Below the pieces are notes generated by a model, which was not told the origin of the DNA, searched no databases, and saw only the letters and a list, made by a program, of their open reading frames with translations. A DNA stretch of 64,000 bases, taken from Bifidobacterium minimum (GTDB lineage: Bacteria > Actinomycetota > Actinomycetes > Actinomycetales > Bifidobacteriaceae). A program made the position numbers and the translations under genes. Each line of letters opens with the position of its first letter. Position 1 is the first letter of the stretch. The stretch lies in NCBI RefSeq assembly GCF_000741645.1, contig NZ_JGZD01000009.1:62001-126000 (forward strand), given 5' to 3'. Positions 53,795-62,914 of the stretch are shown here, in pieces.

Positions 53795-55033
53795 TCAGAT
53801 GCCGGCTTCGGCCAGGGCGTGGTCGATGTCGCGGAGGATGTCGTCGACATCCTCCAGTCCGATCGCAAGGCGGAAGAATCCGTTGCGGAACCGTGGCGGG
53901 TAGAGATCCCGGCGCTCGTCGTCCTCGCCGAGGAAGACGATGAGGCTTTCGTCATGACCCAGAGACACCGCCGATGTGATCACGTTGAGGTGGGACACGA
54001 ACCGGTTGTGCCCATCATGGTCGGTGTCCAGAGCGAAGCTCAGCACGCCTCCGAATCCGGCCTCGGGCGACGTCAGCTGCGAGACCGCGACGTCATGCCC
54101 GGGATGGTCCTCCAGACCGGGGTAGGCGACGAATCGAACCTTGCCGAGGCCTTCCAGATGCCGGGCCACGGCCAGAGCCGAGGCGTTGTGGCGCCTCATC
54201 CGCAATTCCAGGGTGCTTGACCCGCGGTTGATCAGCCAGGCGTTGAAGGGGCTGATGATCCCGCCGTAATTGACCTGATAGACGTAGCGTATGCGATCCG
54301 TCCTCTCCTTCGTCGTCGCGATCACGCCGCCAAGGGCGTCCCCGTGCCCATTGATGTATTTCGTCAGGCTTTCGATGACGATATCCGCTCCGAGATCGAG
54401 CGGACGGACGTTGAAGGGACTGTTGAAGGTGTTGTCGACGCTGAGGAGGATGTCGTGTCCATAGCGGCGCTCCGCATCGCGTACGACGGCCGCGACGGCC
54501 GCGATGTCGGTGACCTTCAGAGTGGGGTTCGCCGGGGTCTCAATATGGACCAGACGCGTCTGCGGGCCTATGGCGGCGGCGACGGCGGAGGTGTCGGACG
54601 AGTCGACCATGCTGGTGCGGATTCCGTATTTCTCAGGCAGGATCTGATGCAGAAGCCGGTAGGCAGCGATGTACGTGGTGTCCGAAAAGACGGCGTGGTC
54701 GCCCGAGTCGAGAAACGTCGTGAAGGTCGCCGACAGCGCCGCCACCCCCGATGCCAGCACGACGCTGTCCTCGGCGCCCTCGAGGTCGGCGAGCTTCTTC
54801 TCGAGATACCGCTGGTTCGGATGCCCGTTGCGCGCGTAGAGATTGACGTCGGATGAGGACCAGTTGATGTCGGAGGGGTCGTAGGGCAGCGCGTAGGCGT
54901 TGGCGAAGGTCAGGGGGCGGCGGATGGCGCCCGTTTCGGCGTCGACGCCATTGCCCACGTGAATGGTCCGTGTGGAGAATCCGAGTGGGGTGTCGTCGAA
55001 GGATGTCCCGTTGTGAACAAGATCTGCAATCAT
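53795..55033 (-). CDS. Cystathionine gamma-synthase/lyase-family PLP enzyme
   Basis: Members make or break cystathionine or release sulfur from Cys/Met. The 412-residue protein has the PLP-lysine K225 in ESLTKYINGHGD, the upstream IETPANPTLKV strand, and the aromatic YARNGHPNQRYLEKKLA motif near 66-81. The exact reaction (cystathionine gamma-synthase, gamma-lyase, or methionine gamma-lyase) cannot be decided from these motifs. It is convergent with groES and divergent from hisC. Confidence 0.88.
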   Translation of the reverse strand: MIADLVHNGTSFDDTPLGFSTRTIHVGNGVDAETGAIRRPLTFANAYALPYDPSDINWSSSDVNLYARNGHPNQRYLEKKLADLEGAEDSVVLASGVAALSATFTTFLDSGDHAVFSDTTYIAAYRLLHQILPEKYGIRTSMVDSSDTSAVAAAIGPQTRLVHIETPANPTLKVTDIAAVAAVVRDAERRYGHDILLSVDNTFNSPFNVRPLDLGADIVIESLTKYINGHGDALGGVIATTKERTDRIRYVYQVNYGGIISPFNAWLINRGSSTLELRMRRHNASALAVARHLEGLGKVRFVAYPGLEDHPGHDVAVSQLTSPEAGFGGVLSFALDTDHDGHNRFVSHLNVITSAVSLGHDESLIVFLGEDDERRDLYPPRFRNGFFRLAIGLEDVDDILRDIDHALAEAGI

Positions 55034-55196
55034 GTCTTAACAGTGGCATCGGGCCTTCGCCGGGTCAATGCCGTCGATGCGTCCGTCTGCCGCCCATCGG
55101 AGCCTTCCTGCAACGGGCTATCAGTAACGGGTATAGGACGATTGGCCGCTCCGGCGGGCGTGTGGCCGTGGCCGCGGGTTCTGTCGCCGTCGCGCC

Positions 55197-55202
55197 TACG
55201 AT
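55197..55202 (+). promoter_or_regulatory. -10 box for hisC
   Basis: TACGAT lies 6 bases before ATG 55209; no Shine-Dalgarno is present. Confidence 0.4.
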
Positions 55203-55208
55203 GGGTGT

Positions 55209-56279
55209 ATGACTTTCCGACACCGTCCCATCGTCGACACCATACCCGCCTATCGGCAGGGCCGTCCCGCTCCGTCGTCCTCGGGGAAGCGGTCCTTCAA
55301 GATATCCAGCAACGAGAATCCGTTCGATCCTCTTCCCAGCGTGCTTGAGGCCATATCCACCCAGGCTTTGGGAAGCATCAACAGGTATCCCGATATGCGG
55401 GGGTGGGCGGTTGTCGAGCGCATCTCGTCCCAGCTCGGCGTGGATCCCGGGAACGTCGTCCTTGGATGCGGATCCACCGAGGTCATCACGCAGCTCGTCG
55501 GTCTGGTCGCGGGCCCCGGCGACGAGGTCATCTATCCGTGGAGAAGCTTCGAGGCCTATCCGATCATCGTCGCCGGAGCGGGGGCCGACAGCGTGCGGGT
55601 GCCCAATCGGGCCGATGGCTCTCACGATGTGGACGCACTGATCGCGTCCGTGACCGAGCGCACCCGGCTGCTTATCGTGAACAACCCCAACAATCCGACG
55701 TCGACGCCCCTGTCGGATGTCGACGCCAGACGGATCATGGACGCCGTTCCCTCCGACGTGATCGTGCTTTTCGACGAGGCCTACTGGCAGTTCAACACCT
55801 TCGCCGGGGCGAGCTCGGCCATGGATCTGTTCGCGGAGTACCCAAATGTCGTCGTGGCCCGGACCTTCTCGAAGGCGTATGGTCTGGCCGGATTGAGGAT
55901 CGGATACGCCGTGGCTCCCCCCGACGTGGCCGAGGGCATGATGAAGCTGTCCCTGCCCTTCGCGGTCACCGACGTCGCCCAGAAGGCGGCACTGGCGTCC
56001 CTGGACGCTTCCGAGGAGCTCGCCGCTCGCGTGCGTTCGATTATCGCCGAAAGGGATCGCGTGGTCGCCGCGCTGCACGATCAGGGCTGGGAGTTTCCGG
56101 AGCCGTATGCGAACTTTTTCTGGCTTCCGCTTGCGGGCCGCACCGGGGAGGCTGCCGAAGCCTTCACTCGGGCGGGGCTGTCCACTCGGGTGTTCGACGG
56201 TGAGGGCGTGCGCATCTCCATCGGGGAGCCAGAGGCCAATGATCGTGTTATCGCGGTCTGCGGAGGGCTTCGCGAATAG
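55209..56279 (+). CDS. hisC: Histidinol-phosphate aminotransferase-like enzyme
   Basis: HisC-type fold-I aminotransferases convert imidazole-acetol phosphate to histidinol phosphate; close relatives act on phenylpyruvate. The 356-residue protein has SSNENPFDPLP near 33-43, the substrate-binding NNPNNPTSTPL, and PLP-lysine K222 in TFSKAYGLAGLRIGY. It is a single gene, not in a his operon, so an aromatic aminotransferase role is a real alternative. ATG 55209 is favoured by a leaderless-type -10 box. Confidence 0.8.
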   Translation: MTFRHRPIVDTIPAYRQGRPAPSSSGKRSFKISSNENPFDPLPSVLEAISTQALGSINRYPDMRGWAVVERISSQLGVDPGNVVLGCGSTEVITQLVGLVAGPGDEVIYPWRSFEAYPIIVAGAGADSVRVPNRADGSHDVDALIASVTERTRLLIVNNPNNPTSTPLSDVDARRIMDAVPSDVIVLFDEAYWQFNTFAGASSAMDLFAEYPNVVVARTFSKAYGLAGLRIGYAVAPPDVAEGMMKLSLPFAVTDVAQKAALASLDASEELAARVRSIIAERDRVVAALHDQGWEFPEPYANFFWLPLAGRTGEAAEAFTRAGLSTRVFDGEGVRISIGEPEANDRVIAVCGGLRE

Positions 56280-56386
56280 GCGGATTCCCTTTTGCGCCCG
56301 GAGCGGCGGCGGTGCGTTCTGATGCGCCCGCGCCGCCGGTCGGACGCTCCGTCGGGCGCCGAAGATGGCGGTGTGCGGCGTGTCCT

Positions 56387-56402
56387 CGACTTGCATAAGT
56401 CG
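56387..56402. promoter_or_regulatory. Inverted repeat upstream of the tRNA cluster
   Basis: CGACTT-GCAT-AAGTCG is a perfect inverted repeat about 60 bases before tRNA-Tyr and overlaps a TTGCAT -35-like hexamer. It is not the hisC terminator, since there is no T-run. Confidence 0.35.
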
Positions 56403-56461
56403 GCGGCACGTGGCAGTATGGCCAAGTTGCCGATTGAGGCCTAGGTCTTGTGCGGCAACAT

Positions 56462-56543
56462 GGCGGATTTCCCAAGCGGTCAAAGGGAGCTGACTGTAAA
56501 TCAGCCGCTTCGTGCTTCAGTGGTTCGAATCCACTATCCGCCA
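56462..56543 (+). tRNA. tRNA-Tyr (anticodon GTA)
   Basis: Class II tRNA with acceptor GGCGGAT/ATCCGCC, anticodon GTA on the GACTGTAAATC loop, and an extended variable arm. The 3' CCA is not encoded. Confidence 0.95.
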
Positions 56544-56544
56544 C

Positions 56545-56616
<72 letters not shown>

Positions 56617-56620
56617 CGAT

Positions 56621-56694
56621 GGCGGGGTAGCTCAGCTGGCTAGAGCGTACGACTCATAATCGTAAGGTCAAGAGTTCGAGTCTCTTCCTCGCTA
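56621..56694 (+). tRNA. tRNA-Met (elongator, anticodon CAT)
   Basis: D-arm GCTC/GAGC, anticodon loop CTCATAA on a TACGA/TCGTA stem, T-arm AAGAG/CTCTT. The acceptor GGCGGGG/CCTCGCT contains two G-U pairs, including the first pair, which is unusually weak. Confidence 0.9.
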
Positions 56695-56742
56695 CGAACA
56701 TCGGCCAACGTCGATGACCACACGAACACAGAGGTGAGACAT

Positions 56743-56913
56743 ATGGCAAGCAAAAGCGCCGATATCCGTCCGGGCATCACGCTCGCATGTACCGTGTGCA
56801 AGGAACGCAACTACATCACGACGAAGAACCGCCGCAACACCCCGGATCGTCTTGAGTTGAAGAAGTTCTGCCCACGCTGCGGCAAGCAGACCGTGCACCG
56901 CGAGACTCGATGA
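56743..56913 (+). CDS. rpmG: 50S ribosomal protein L33
   Basis: L33 is a small zinc-ribbon protein of the large subunit. The 56-residue protein has the four cysteines of the zinc-binding (C+) form in CTVC and CPRC, and the typical [17 protein letters not shown] core. It follows tRNA-Met by 48 bases, a standard actinobacterial arrangement, and is closed by a terminator. Confidence 0.95.
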   Translation: MASKSADIRPGITLACTVCKERNYITTKNRRNTPDRLELKKFCPRCGKQTVHRETR

Positions 56914-56931
56914 GAGCATACGTGTCGCATC

Positions 56932-56957
56932 AGGCCCGGCCCAGTGCCGGGCCTTTT
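56932..56957 (+). terminator. Terminator after rpmG
   Basis: AGGCCCGGC pairs with GCCGGGCCT over a 5-base loop, followed by TTTTG. It separates rpmG from murB. Confidence 0.9.
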
Positions 56958-57009
56958 GTGTCGCGGCCGCTGTCCCCGACGCCGTGACGCGGTTTCGATA
57001 CCGGGTACC

Positions 57010-58212
57010 ATGTCCAGCATGACGACGACCTTCGCGGATCTGACCACCATCGGGGTGGGCGGTCCCATATCCTCCTTCATTGAACCCGCCGACGATGATG
57101 AGCTCATCGACTCCATCAGACGTGCCGATGGTGGCCGGATTCCCCTTGCCGTCATCGGCGGGGGCTCCAACATCCTCGTGGCGGATGAGCCCTTCGACGG
57201 CGTCGTGCTCCGTGACGCGCGTAGGGGCGTCTCCATCGTCGACGGTGGTTCCACGGGTTCCGGGGGTAATCGTGTCCGGATCAAGGCCCAGGCGGGATGC
57301 GTCTGGGATGATCTCGTCGACGCCACGGTCTCCAGGGGATGGCACGGCATCGAGGGGCTGTCCGGCATACCCGGGACCGTGGGCGCGAGCGTGGTCCAGA
57401 ACATCGGCGCGTATGGGCAGGAGGTCGCCACGTCGGTGAGATCCGTCCGAGTCTGGGATCGTGCCGCTCTGGTCGTTCGCGATATCGAGGCCTCCCGGAT
57501 GGGATTCGGCTACCGGACCAGTATGCTCAAGCACAGCATGTATCAGGCCCCCGGCGTGCCTGATCGACGTTTTTTCCCCACTCCCCGTTTCGTCGTGCTC
57601 GCGGTGGAGTTCGAGCTGTTTCGCACCGGATACGCGACGGTGGGATACGGGCAGCTTGCCAAGGCTCTTGGCGTCGAGGTGGGCGCGGAGATGGAACCGG
57701 CCCGCGTGCGGACGGCGGTGCTGTCGATACGCGGAGCCAAGGGAATGCTGGAGGACGCCCGTCGATACAATCTGGCCGCGATGCGTGGCATGAGGGCGCA
57801 GTCCGGCCTCGCCGCTGCGTTGTCCCATCAGAAGGGGCTGGATGAGGAGTCGCTCGCGGATCGGCATAGTTGCGGGAGCTTTTTCGTCAACCCGGTTCTG
57901 CCCCTTCGACGGGGCGCGACCCTTCCGCCGGAGGCTCCGAGGTTCGAGGCGGTGCTTCCGGACGGTTCGCCGGGCGTCAAGACCTCGGCGGCATGGCTGA
58001 TCGAGCATTCGGGATTCGCGAGGGGGTTCCGGGTGACCCCGCAGGCCCGGGCGTCCCTGTCCACTCGGCATACGCTGGCGTTGACGAACCGGGGAGGGGC
58101 CACCGCCGAGGATGTGGCGGTTCTGGCGCGGACGGTCGCCGCTGGGGTCCTGTCGACGTTCAAGGTGGATCTGATGCCCGAACCCGTCATCGTGGGAGTG
58201 GATGTGCCGTAG
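57010..58212 (+). CDS. murB: UDP-N-acetylenolpyruvoylglucosamine reductase
   Basis: MurB reduces the enolpyruvyl group of UDP-GlcNAc to form UDP-MurNAc, with FAD and NADPH. The 400-residue protein has GGGSNILVAD, GIPGTVGASVVQNIGAYG in the FAD domain, the catalytic Ser290 in CGSFFVNP and Glu391 in MPEPVIVG. It is longer than many MurBs because of insertions around 200 and 270. ATG 57010 has a GATACC -10-like box 7 bases upstream; ATG 57019 is an alternative. Confidence 0.93.
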   Translation: MSSMTTTFADLTTIGVGGPISSFIEPADDDELIDSIRRADGGRIPLAVIGGGSNILVADEPFDGVVLRDARRGVSIVDGGSTGSGGNRVRIKAQAGCVWDDLVDATVSRGWHGIEGLSGIPGTVGASVVQNIGAYGQEVATSVRSVRVWDRAALVVRDIEASRMGFGYRTSMLKHSMYQAPGVPDRRFFPTPRFVVLAVEFELFRTGYATVGYGQLAKALGVEVGAEMEPARVRTAVLSIRGAKGMLEDARRYNLAAMRGMRAQSGLAAALSHQKGLDEESLADRHSCGSFFVNPVLPLRRGATLPPEAPRFEAVLPDGSPGVKTSAAWLIEHSGFARGFRVTPQARASLSTRHTLALTNRGGATAEDVAVLARTVAAGVLSTFKVDLMPEPVIVGVDVP

Positions 58213-58314
58213 TCGCGTGCGGTCGGTGCCGTTGGCGCCTTTGATGGATGGTTCTGCCGCTGGGCCCGTCGGGCCGGCCACGAACCGCGGAAATGTCAGG
58301 AGAGGACGATTGCC

Positions 58315-59832
58315 ATGCAGGTGTTTCGCACCAAATCGGTCGAACAGACCATAGCGGAGACCGGGGAGGAGGGGCGATCCCTCAAACGTAATCTGACATG
58401 GTGGGATCTGGCGGTTATGGGCGTCGCGGTGGCGGTCGGAGCGGGGATCTTCTCGGTGGGCGCCCAGGCCGCGGCCTTCCACGCGGGGCCCGCGGTCATC
58501 GTCAGCTTCCTGATAGCGGGGATCGTATGCGGCGCCGCGGTCATGTGCTATGCAGAGCTCGCCTCGATCATACCTGTGGCGGGTTCCGCCTACACCTTCA
58601 CCTACACCACGATAGGCGAGATCGTGGCATGGGTCATCGGCTGGGATCTCATCCTGGAGATGCTGATGGCGGGATCGGTGATCTCCAAATACTGGGGCGT
58701 GTACCTCAATGACTTCATGCGCCTTATGGGGTGGCAGGGGAACACCAATCTTGTCGTCGGGAATATCCACCTCGACGTGGCTCCCACCATCATCGTCACG
58801 TTCTTCACCGTGCTCCTCGTCTTAGGGACGAAAATAAGCGCGCGCGTCGATGGCGCCATGACGGTGCTGAAGATCGGCATCGTCCTCTTCGTCGTGGTCG
58901 TCGGATTCTTCTATGTCAAGGCCGAGAACTTCAGTCCCTTCATCCCGCCCGCGCAGCCGACGTCTTCCGCTGCGGGCTCCGCATCCGTTGGCGGGGTGAT
59001 GACGCAGACGCTGTGGCAGTATGCCACGGGCACGCGGCCGATGATGTACGGAGTCGCAGGGATCGTCTCGGGCGCGGCTCTGGTGTTCTTCGCCTTCATC
59101 GGGTTCGACGTCGTGGCCACAGCGGCGGAAGAGACGGAGAATCCGCGTCGGAACGTGCCGTTGGGAATCGGCGTCGGCATGGCGCTCATCATCGTGATGT
59201 ACATCCTTGTGGCGATCGTGACGACCGGCATGGTTTCCTACAAGGATCTCGCGAAGCAGCAGGACCCCTCCCTGGCGACGGCCTTCGAGCTCGTCGGAGC
59301 CGATTGGGCGGCCAGAATCATCAGCTTCGGCATCGTGCTGGGGCTGACGACGGTGGTGATGGTCCTCCTTCTCGGTCTGACCCGCGTGGTGTTCGCCATG
59401 AGCCGTGATTGTCTGCTCCCGCGGGGTCTGTCCGCAACGGGGCGCAGGGGGACGCCCGTCGCGCTGCAGATCTGCTCGGGTGTTCTGGTGGCGGCGGTCG
59501 CGTCCTTCTCGGACATCGACGTCCTCAGCGACATGGTCAACATCGGCACGCTGTCCGCCTTCGCCCTGGTCTCCATCTCCATCCCGATCATGCGACGCAA
59601 GCGTCCGGATCTTCCGCGTTCCTTCTCCGTCCCCGGCAATCCTTGGGTGCCCATCCTCATCTCGCTGGCCACGATGTGGCTGATGCTGAATCTGTCGGTT
59701 CTCACGTGGATCCGATTCGTGGTCTGGCTGGCGCTGGGCTTCATCGTGTATTTCTCGTACGGATACCGGCATGCACTTGCGGGAGGGCGGCATGCGGTTG
59801 CCGAAGCCCCGGGCGGCGACGATGGATCGTGA
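58315..59832 (+). CDS. APC-family amino acid permease
   Basis: This is an amino acid/proton symporter, probably for cationic or branched amino acids. The 505-residue protein has about 12 membrane segments and the family start GAGIFSVGAQAAAFHAGPAV near 43-62, plus the FFAFIGFDVVATAAEETENP loop. AGGAGAGG precedes ATG 58315. It stands between murB and the fdxA-dapC pair. The substrate cannot be told. Confidence 0.85.
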   Translation: MQVFRTKSVEQTIAETGEEGRSLKRNLTWWDLAVMGVAVAVGAGIFSVGAQAAAFHAGPAVIVSFLIAGIVCGAAVMCYAELASIIPVAGSAYTFTYTTIGEIVAWVIGWDLILEMLMAGSVISKYWGVYLNDFMRLMGWQGNTNLVVGNIHLDVAPTIIVTFFTVLLVLGTKISARVDGAMTVLKIGIVLFVVVVGFFYVKAENFSPFIPPAQPTSSAAGSASVGGVMTQTLWQYATGTRPMMYGVAGIVSGAALVFFAFIGFDVVATAAEETENPRRNVPLGIGVGMALIIVMYILVAIVTTGMVSYKDLAKQQDPSLATAFELVGADWAARIISFGIVLGLTTVVMVLLLGLTRVVFAMSRDCLLPRGLSATGRRGTPVALQICSGVLVAAVASFSDIDVLSDMVNIGTLSAFALVSISIPIMRRKRPDLPRSFSVPGNPWVPILISLATMWLMLNLSVLTWIRFVVWLALGFIVYFSYGYRHALAGGRHAVAEAPGGDDGS

Positions 59833-59883
59833 GTCCCCTATGGTGGGTAGCCTAGGAGGGGACGTGAACCCAAGGAGGTAGCT

Positions 59884-60207
59884 ATGGCATATGTGATTGC
59901 CCAACCCTGCGTGGACGTCAAGGACAAGGCGTGCGTGGACGAATGCCCCGTCGATTGCATCTATGAGGGGGACCGTTCGCTGTACATCAACCCCAACGAG
60001 TGCGTGGACTGCGGGGCGTGCGAGCCGGTGTGTCCTACGGAGGCCATCTTCTACGAGGAGGATCTCCCCGAGGAATGGGCCTGGTACAAGGATGCAGCGG
60101 TGGACTTCTTCTCCGAGGTCGGTGATCTGGGAGGCGCCTCCGCCGCCGGTCCGATCGGACATGATCCCGCTCAGGTGGCGGCGCTTCCGCCTCAGGCCGC
60201 CAGCTGA
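59884..60207 (+). CDS. fdxA: 7Fe-type ferredoxin
   Basis: This small electron carrier has the [3Fe-4S] and [4Fe-4S] motif sets: QPCVDVKDKACVDECPVDC near the start and CVDCGACEPVCP in the middle, ahead of a 40-residue extension. The length is 107 residues. A strong AAGGAGGT precedes ATG 59884. The gene is 30 bases upstream of dapC, the usual actinobacterial pairing. Confidence 0.95.
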   Translation: MAYVIAQPCVDVKDKACVDECPVDCIYEGDRSLYINPNECVDCGACEPVCPTEAIFYEEDLPEEWAWYKDAAVDFFSEVGDLGGASAAGPIGHDPAQVAALPPQAAS

Positions 60208-60237
60208 CGTGGCCACGCAGGACGGTATTGGAGGAGC

Positions 60238-61353
60238 ATGGGACTGAGGTCTTTCGGCAGCGTCTACGATTGGAGCCGCCTGAGCGGTTATCGGAGCGTG
60301 GCGGGCGACTACCCCGAAGGCATGATTGACCTGTCGGTCGGGTCTCCGGTGGATTCCGTGCCCAAACGCATCATGATGGCTCTGACGGACGCCGCGGATG
60401 CGCCCGGCTATCCGAAGACGGCGGGATCCCCGGAACTGAGGACGGCGATGGCCGATTGGTTCCTCAACTGCCGGGGCTTCGATCTGCGTGAGATCGACGC
60501 GGTCTCCCTTCCCACGGTCGGATCCAAGGAGGCCGTCGCCCTGATGGCGTCCCTGCTGGGGCTTGGCGAGGGCGATGTCGTGGTGCAGCCCCAGGTGTCC
60601 TATCCGACATACGAAATCGGCACCCAGTTGGCCGGCGCGACGGTTATGAAGGTCGCTGACGTCGCCGACGTCGCCGCATGGTCGCATCAGCCGGGCGTGC
60701 GTATGGTGTGGGTGAACTCCCCCTCGAACCCCACCGGGGAGACGCTGTCCATCGCCCAGATGTCCGGCATCGTCCGCGCCGCGCGCTCCATCGGGGCCGT
60801 GGTCGTGTCCGACGAATGCTATGCCATGATGTCCTGGTCGGGGTCGCCGTCGTGCTGCGTTCTCGATCCCGCCGTGTGCGGCGGCGACTGTTCGAATCTG
60901 GTCATGCTCTACTCGCTGAGCAAGCAATCAAGCATCGCGGGTTATCGCGCCGCCTTCATGGCGGGGGACCGGGCCATCGTGGAACGGATGTCCGTCTATA
61001 GGCGCCAGATGGGCCTCATCGTTCCCGGACCCATCCAGCATGCCATGGTGGAGGCCCTGCGCGACGTCCAGGATGTTGAGGCGCAGGCGGACCGCTACCG
61101 TTCCCGTCTCGTCAGACTGGTCGCCGCCCTTCGGGACGCCGGCTACGATGCCTCCATGCCGCAGGGGGGACTCTATGTCTGGGTGCGCGCGCTGTCCGGT
61201 GACTGCTGGAAGGATCTCGGGGCTCTGGCGAAACTGGGCATCATGGCCAGTCCCGGTGAATTCTACGGTGACGGATCCCGGCTGCGTTTCTCTTCGACGG
61301 CAAGGGATGATGACGTGGATGCGGCATGCTCCCGACTGTCCCGAGGGGTGTGA
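60238..61353 (+). CDS. dapC: N-succinyldiaminopimelate aminotransferase
   Basis: DapC transaminates N-succinyl-2-amino-6-ketopimelate in lysine and peptidoglycan diaminopimelate synthesis. The 371-residue class I aminotransferase has VNSPSNPTGE near 160, PLP-lysine K229 in YSLSKQSSIAGYR, and the C-terminal RLRFSSTARDDD region. GGAGGAGC precedes the start. The fdxA-dapC pairing is the main support for the substrate. The stop lies inside a short repeat region. Confidence 0.85.
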   Translation: MGLRSFGSVYDWSRLSGYRSVAGDYPEGMIDLSVGSPVDSVPKRIMMALTDAADAPGYPKTAGSPELRTAMADWFLNCRGFDLREIDAVSLPTVGSKEAVALMASLLGLGEGDVVVQPQVSYPTYEIGTQLAGATVMKVADVADVAAWSHQPGVRMVWVNSPSNPTGETLSIAQMSGIVRAARSIGAVVVSDECYAMMSWSGSPSCCVLDPAVCGGDCSNLVMLYSLSKQSSIAGYRAAFMAGDRAIVERMSVYRRQMGLIVPGPIQHAMVEALRDVQDVEAQADRYRSRLVRLVAALRDAGYDASMPQGGLYVWVRALSGDCWKDLGALAKLGIMASPGEFYGDGSRLRFSSTARDDDVDAACSRLSRGV

Positions 61354-61399
61354 CGAACGTGTGACGAACGGGAGTGTGACGAACTAGGGCGTGACGAAA
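61349..61399. repeat. GTGACGAAC repeats after dapC
   Basis: TGTGACGAAC or GTGACGAAA starts at 61349, 61360, 61375 and 61391. The dapC stop is in the first copy. The copies are irregularly spaced by 11-16 bases. Confidence 0.7.
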
Positions 61400-61432
61400 A
61401 GAGACGCAGACCGTCGGGGCCGGCGGGCGTAG

Positions 61433-61486
61433 AGAACCCCGCGTCTATCGAGAACCCCGCGTCTATCGAGAACCCCGTGTCTGTCG
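61433..61486. repeat. 18-base tandem repeat between dapC and dinB
   Basis: AGAACCCCGCGTCTATCG occurs twice exactly and a third time with changes, followed by degenerate partial copies up to about 61515. It fills most of the convergent dapC-dinB gap and could serve as a VNTR marker. No terminator is obvious here. Confidence 0.8.
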
Positions 61487-61529
61487 CGAATCCCGGCACC
61501 GAGAATCCCGGCGTCTGGGACGCCGGCCT

Positions 61530-62810
61530 CTAGAACCCCAGACGGGCCGCTCCGGATCCGTACTTGTGGCGGACCGTGTCCAATGCGGCCTGCGTGAGTC
61601 GGAGTCTGCTTGAGGGATCGCCGAGATCGGGGTCCTCGCCTGGCGCCGTCTCGTCCAATGATGGCTGCACGGCGGTGGTGCCGGTGTCCGAGAGCGAACT
61701 CACTGACACTCCAACGAGCCTCAGGGGCGTGAGCGGATGATCCTGCGAATGCGTGGACAGCGTTTCGGAATCCACCCGCAGGATTCGGGCGAGGAGAATC
61801 ACAGCCTCGTGATAGACGCGCGAGTCGAGATCGCTTGGCGACGGCATGCTGTGCGATCTTGATTCATACCTGAGATCGGGATACCGGACTTTGACTGTGA
61901 CGGTCCGCGCCACGCGGTGACGGTCCCGCAACGTGGCCGATACGTCCTGACAGCACCAGCGAAGCAGTCCCAGTATCGTCTCGCTGCCGGATGCGTCATG
62001 CTGGAAGGTCCGCTCGGCGCCGATGGATTTCTCCGTCGTGCGGGGCGCGATGACGCGCTCGTCGTCCCCGTGCGACATCAGGCGCAAACGCCGCGCGATC
62101 GTGGCGGATCCCGCCGCGGCCGTCAGCGCCTTGTCGTCAAGTCCGTTCAGGTCGGCGACGGTGCTTATCCCCCATAGGTGGAGCCTCCGCTCCATGGCGG
62201 GTCCTATTCCGGGCATGGCGCGCAATGGCATCATCCCGACGAACTCCTCGCGGCGGGATCGCGGGATGAGGAGCATGCCATCCGGTTTGGCCATCGTCGA
62301 CGCGAGCTTCGCCACCACCGCGCTGGACGCGATGCCCACCGAGCACGTCACATGGAAGCGCGCGCTCACCTCCGCGCGGATCCATCGTGCGATCGCGGTG
62401 GGGCGTCCCCATGCCAGCAGGGCGGAGGATACGTCCATATAGGCCTCGTCGACCGACACCTGTTCGATGCGGTCCGTGACGCGGCCGAGGACGTCGGAGA
62501 AGATCCGGCGTGACGTCTCGCGGTAGTATCGCATATCCACCGGGAGGAAGACGCCGTCCGGGCACAGCCGTCTCGCCTGGGCCGTCGCCATGGCCGAGTT
62601 GACCCCATATCGGCGGGCCTCGTAGCTGGCGGCGGAGACGACCGACCGGGGACCGGTGCCTATGATCACCGGTCGCCCCCGCAGCTCCGGATGCCTCGCG
62701 ACTTCCAGGGAGGCATAGAACGCATCCATGTCTATATGGAGAACGCGGCATCCCGTTTCGTCATGGCCCCAGTCGCGTCGGGCTTCCCGGGGGCGTGGTG
62801 AGGTGCTCAT
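61530..62810 (-). CDS. dinB: DNA polymerase IV (Y-family)
   Basis: This translesion polymerase copies damaged DNA with low fidelity. The 426-residue protein has the metal-binding HIDMDAFYASLE near 25-36, SVVSAASYEARRYGVNSAM, and SVDEAYMDVS with the catalytic Asp-Glu pair, followed by the thumb GIGPAMERRLHLWGI and a little-finger domain. No sliding-clamp motif was confirmed at the C-terminus. TAGGAT lies 6 bases before the ATG, with no Shine-Dalgarno. Confidence 0.93.
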   Translation of the reverse strand: MSTSPRPREARRDWGHDETGCRVLHIDMDAFYASLEVARHPELRGRPVIIGTGPRSVVSAASYEARRYGVNSAMATAQARRLCPDGVFLPVDMRYYRETSRRIFSDVLGRVTDRIEQVSVDEAYMDVSSALLAWGRPTAIARWIRAEVSARFHVTCSVGIASSAVVAKLASTMAKPDGMLLIPRSRREEFVGMMPLRAMPGIGPAMERRLHLWGISTVADLNGLDDKALTAAAGSATIARRLRLMSHGDDERVIAPRTTEKSIGAERTFQHDASGSETILGLLRWCCQDVSATLRDRHRVARTVTVKVRYPDLRYESRSHSMPSPSDLDSRVYHEAVILLARILRVDSETLSTHSQDHPLTPLRLVGVSVSSLSDTGTTAVQPSLDETAPGEDPDLGDPSSRLRLTQAALDTVRHKYGSGAARLGF

Positions 62811-62816
62811 ATCACC

Positions 62817-62822
62817 ATCCTA
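62817..62822 (-). promoter_or_regulatory. -10 box for dinB
   Basis: TAGGAT on the minus strand lies 6 bases before ATG 62808-62810. No LexA box was seen in the 104-base gap. Confidence 0.4.
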
Positions 62823-62914
62823 GGCAGGATCCGGCGGTTGAATGCGGACGGTGACCCGTGAGTGCGTGGCCCCGTGCGTCGGGTTCCGTGAGCCGAGTTC
62901 CGTAAGTCGGGTCG

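Noticed and set aside
61263..61499. Minus-strand open frame with repeated FSIDAG units between dapC and dinB
   Set aside because: It is created by the 18-base tandem repeat, lacks a Shine-Dalgarno and overlaps the dapC end.
61349..61515. CRISPR array
   Set aside because: The repeats are directly adjacent or irregular, without unique spacers, and no cas gene is near.
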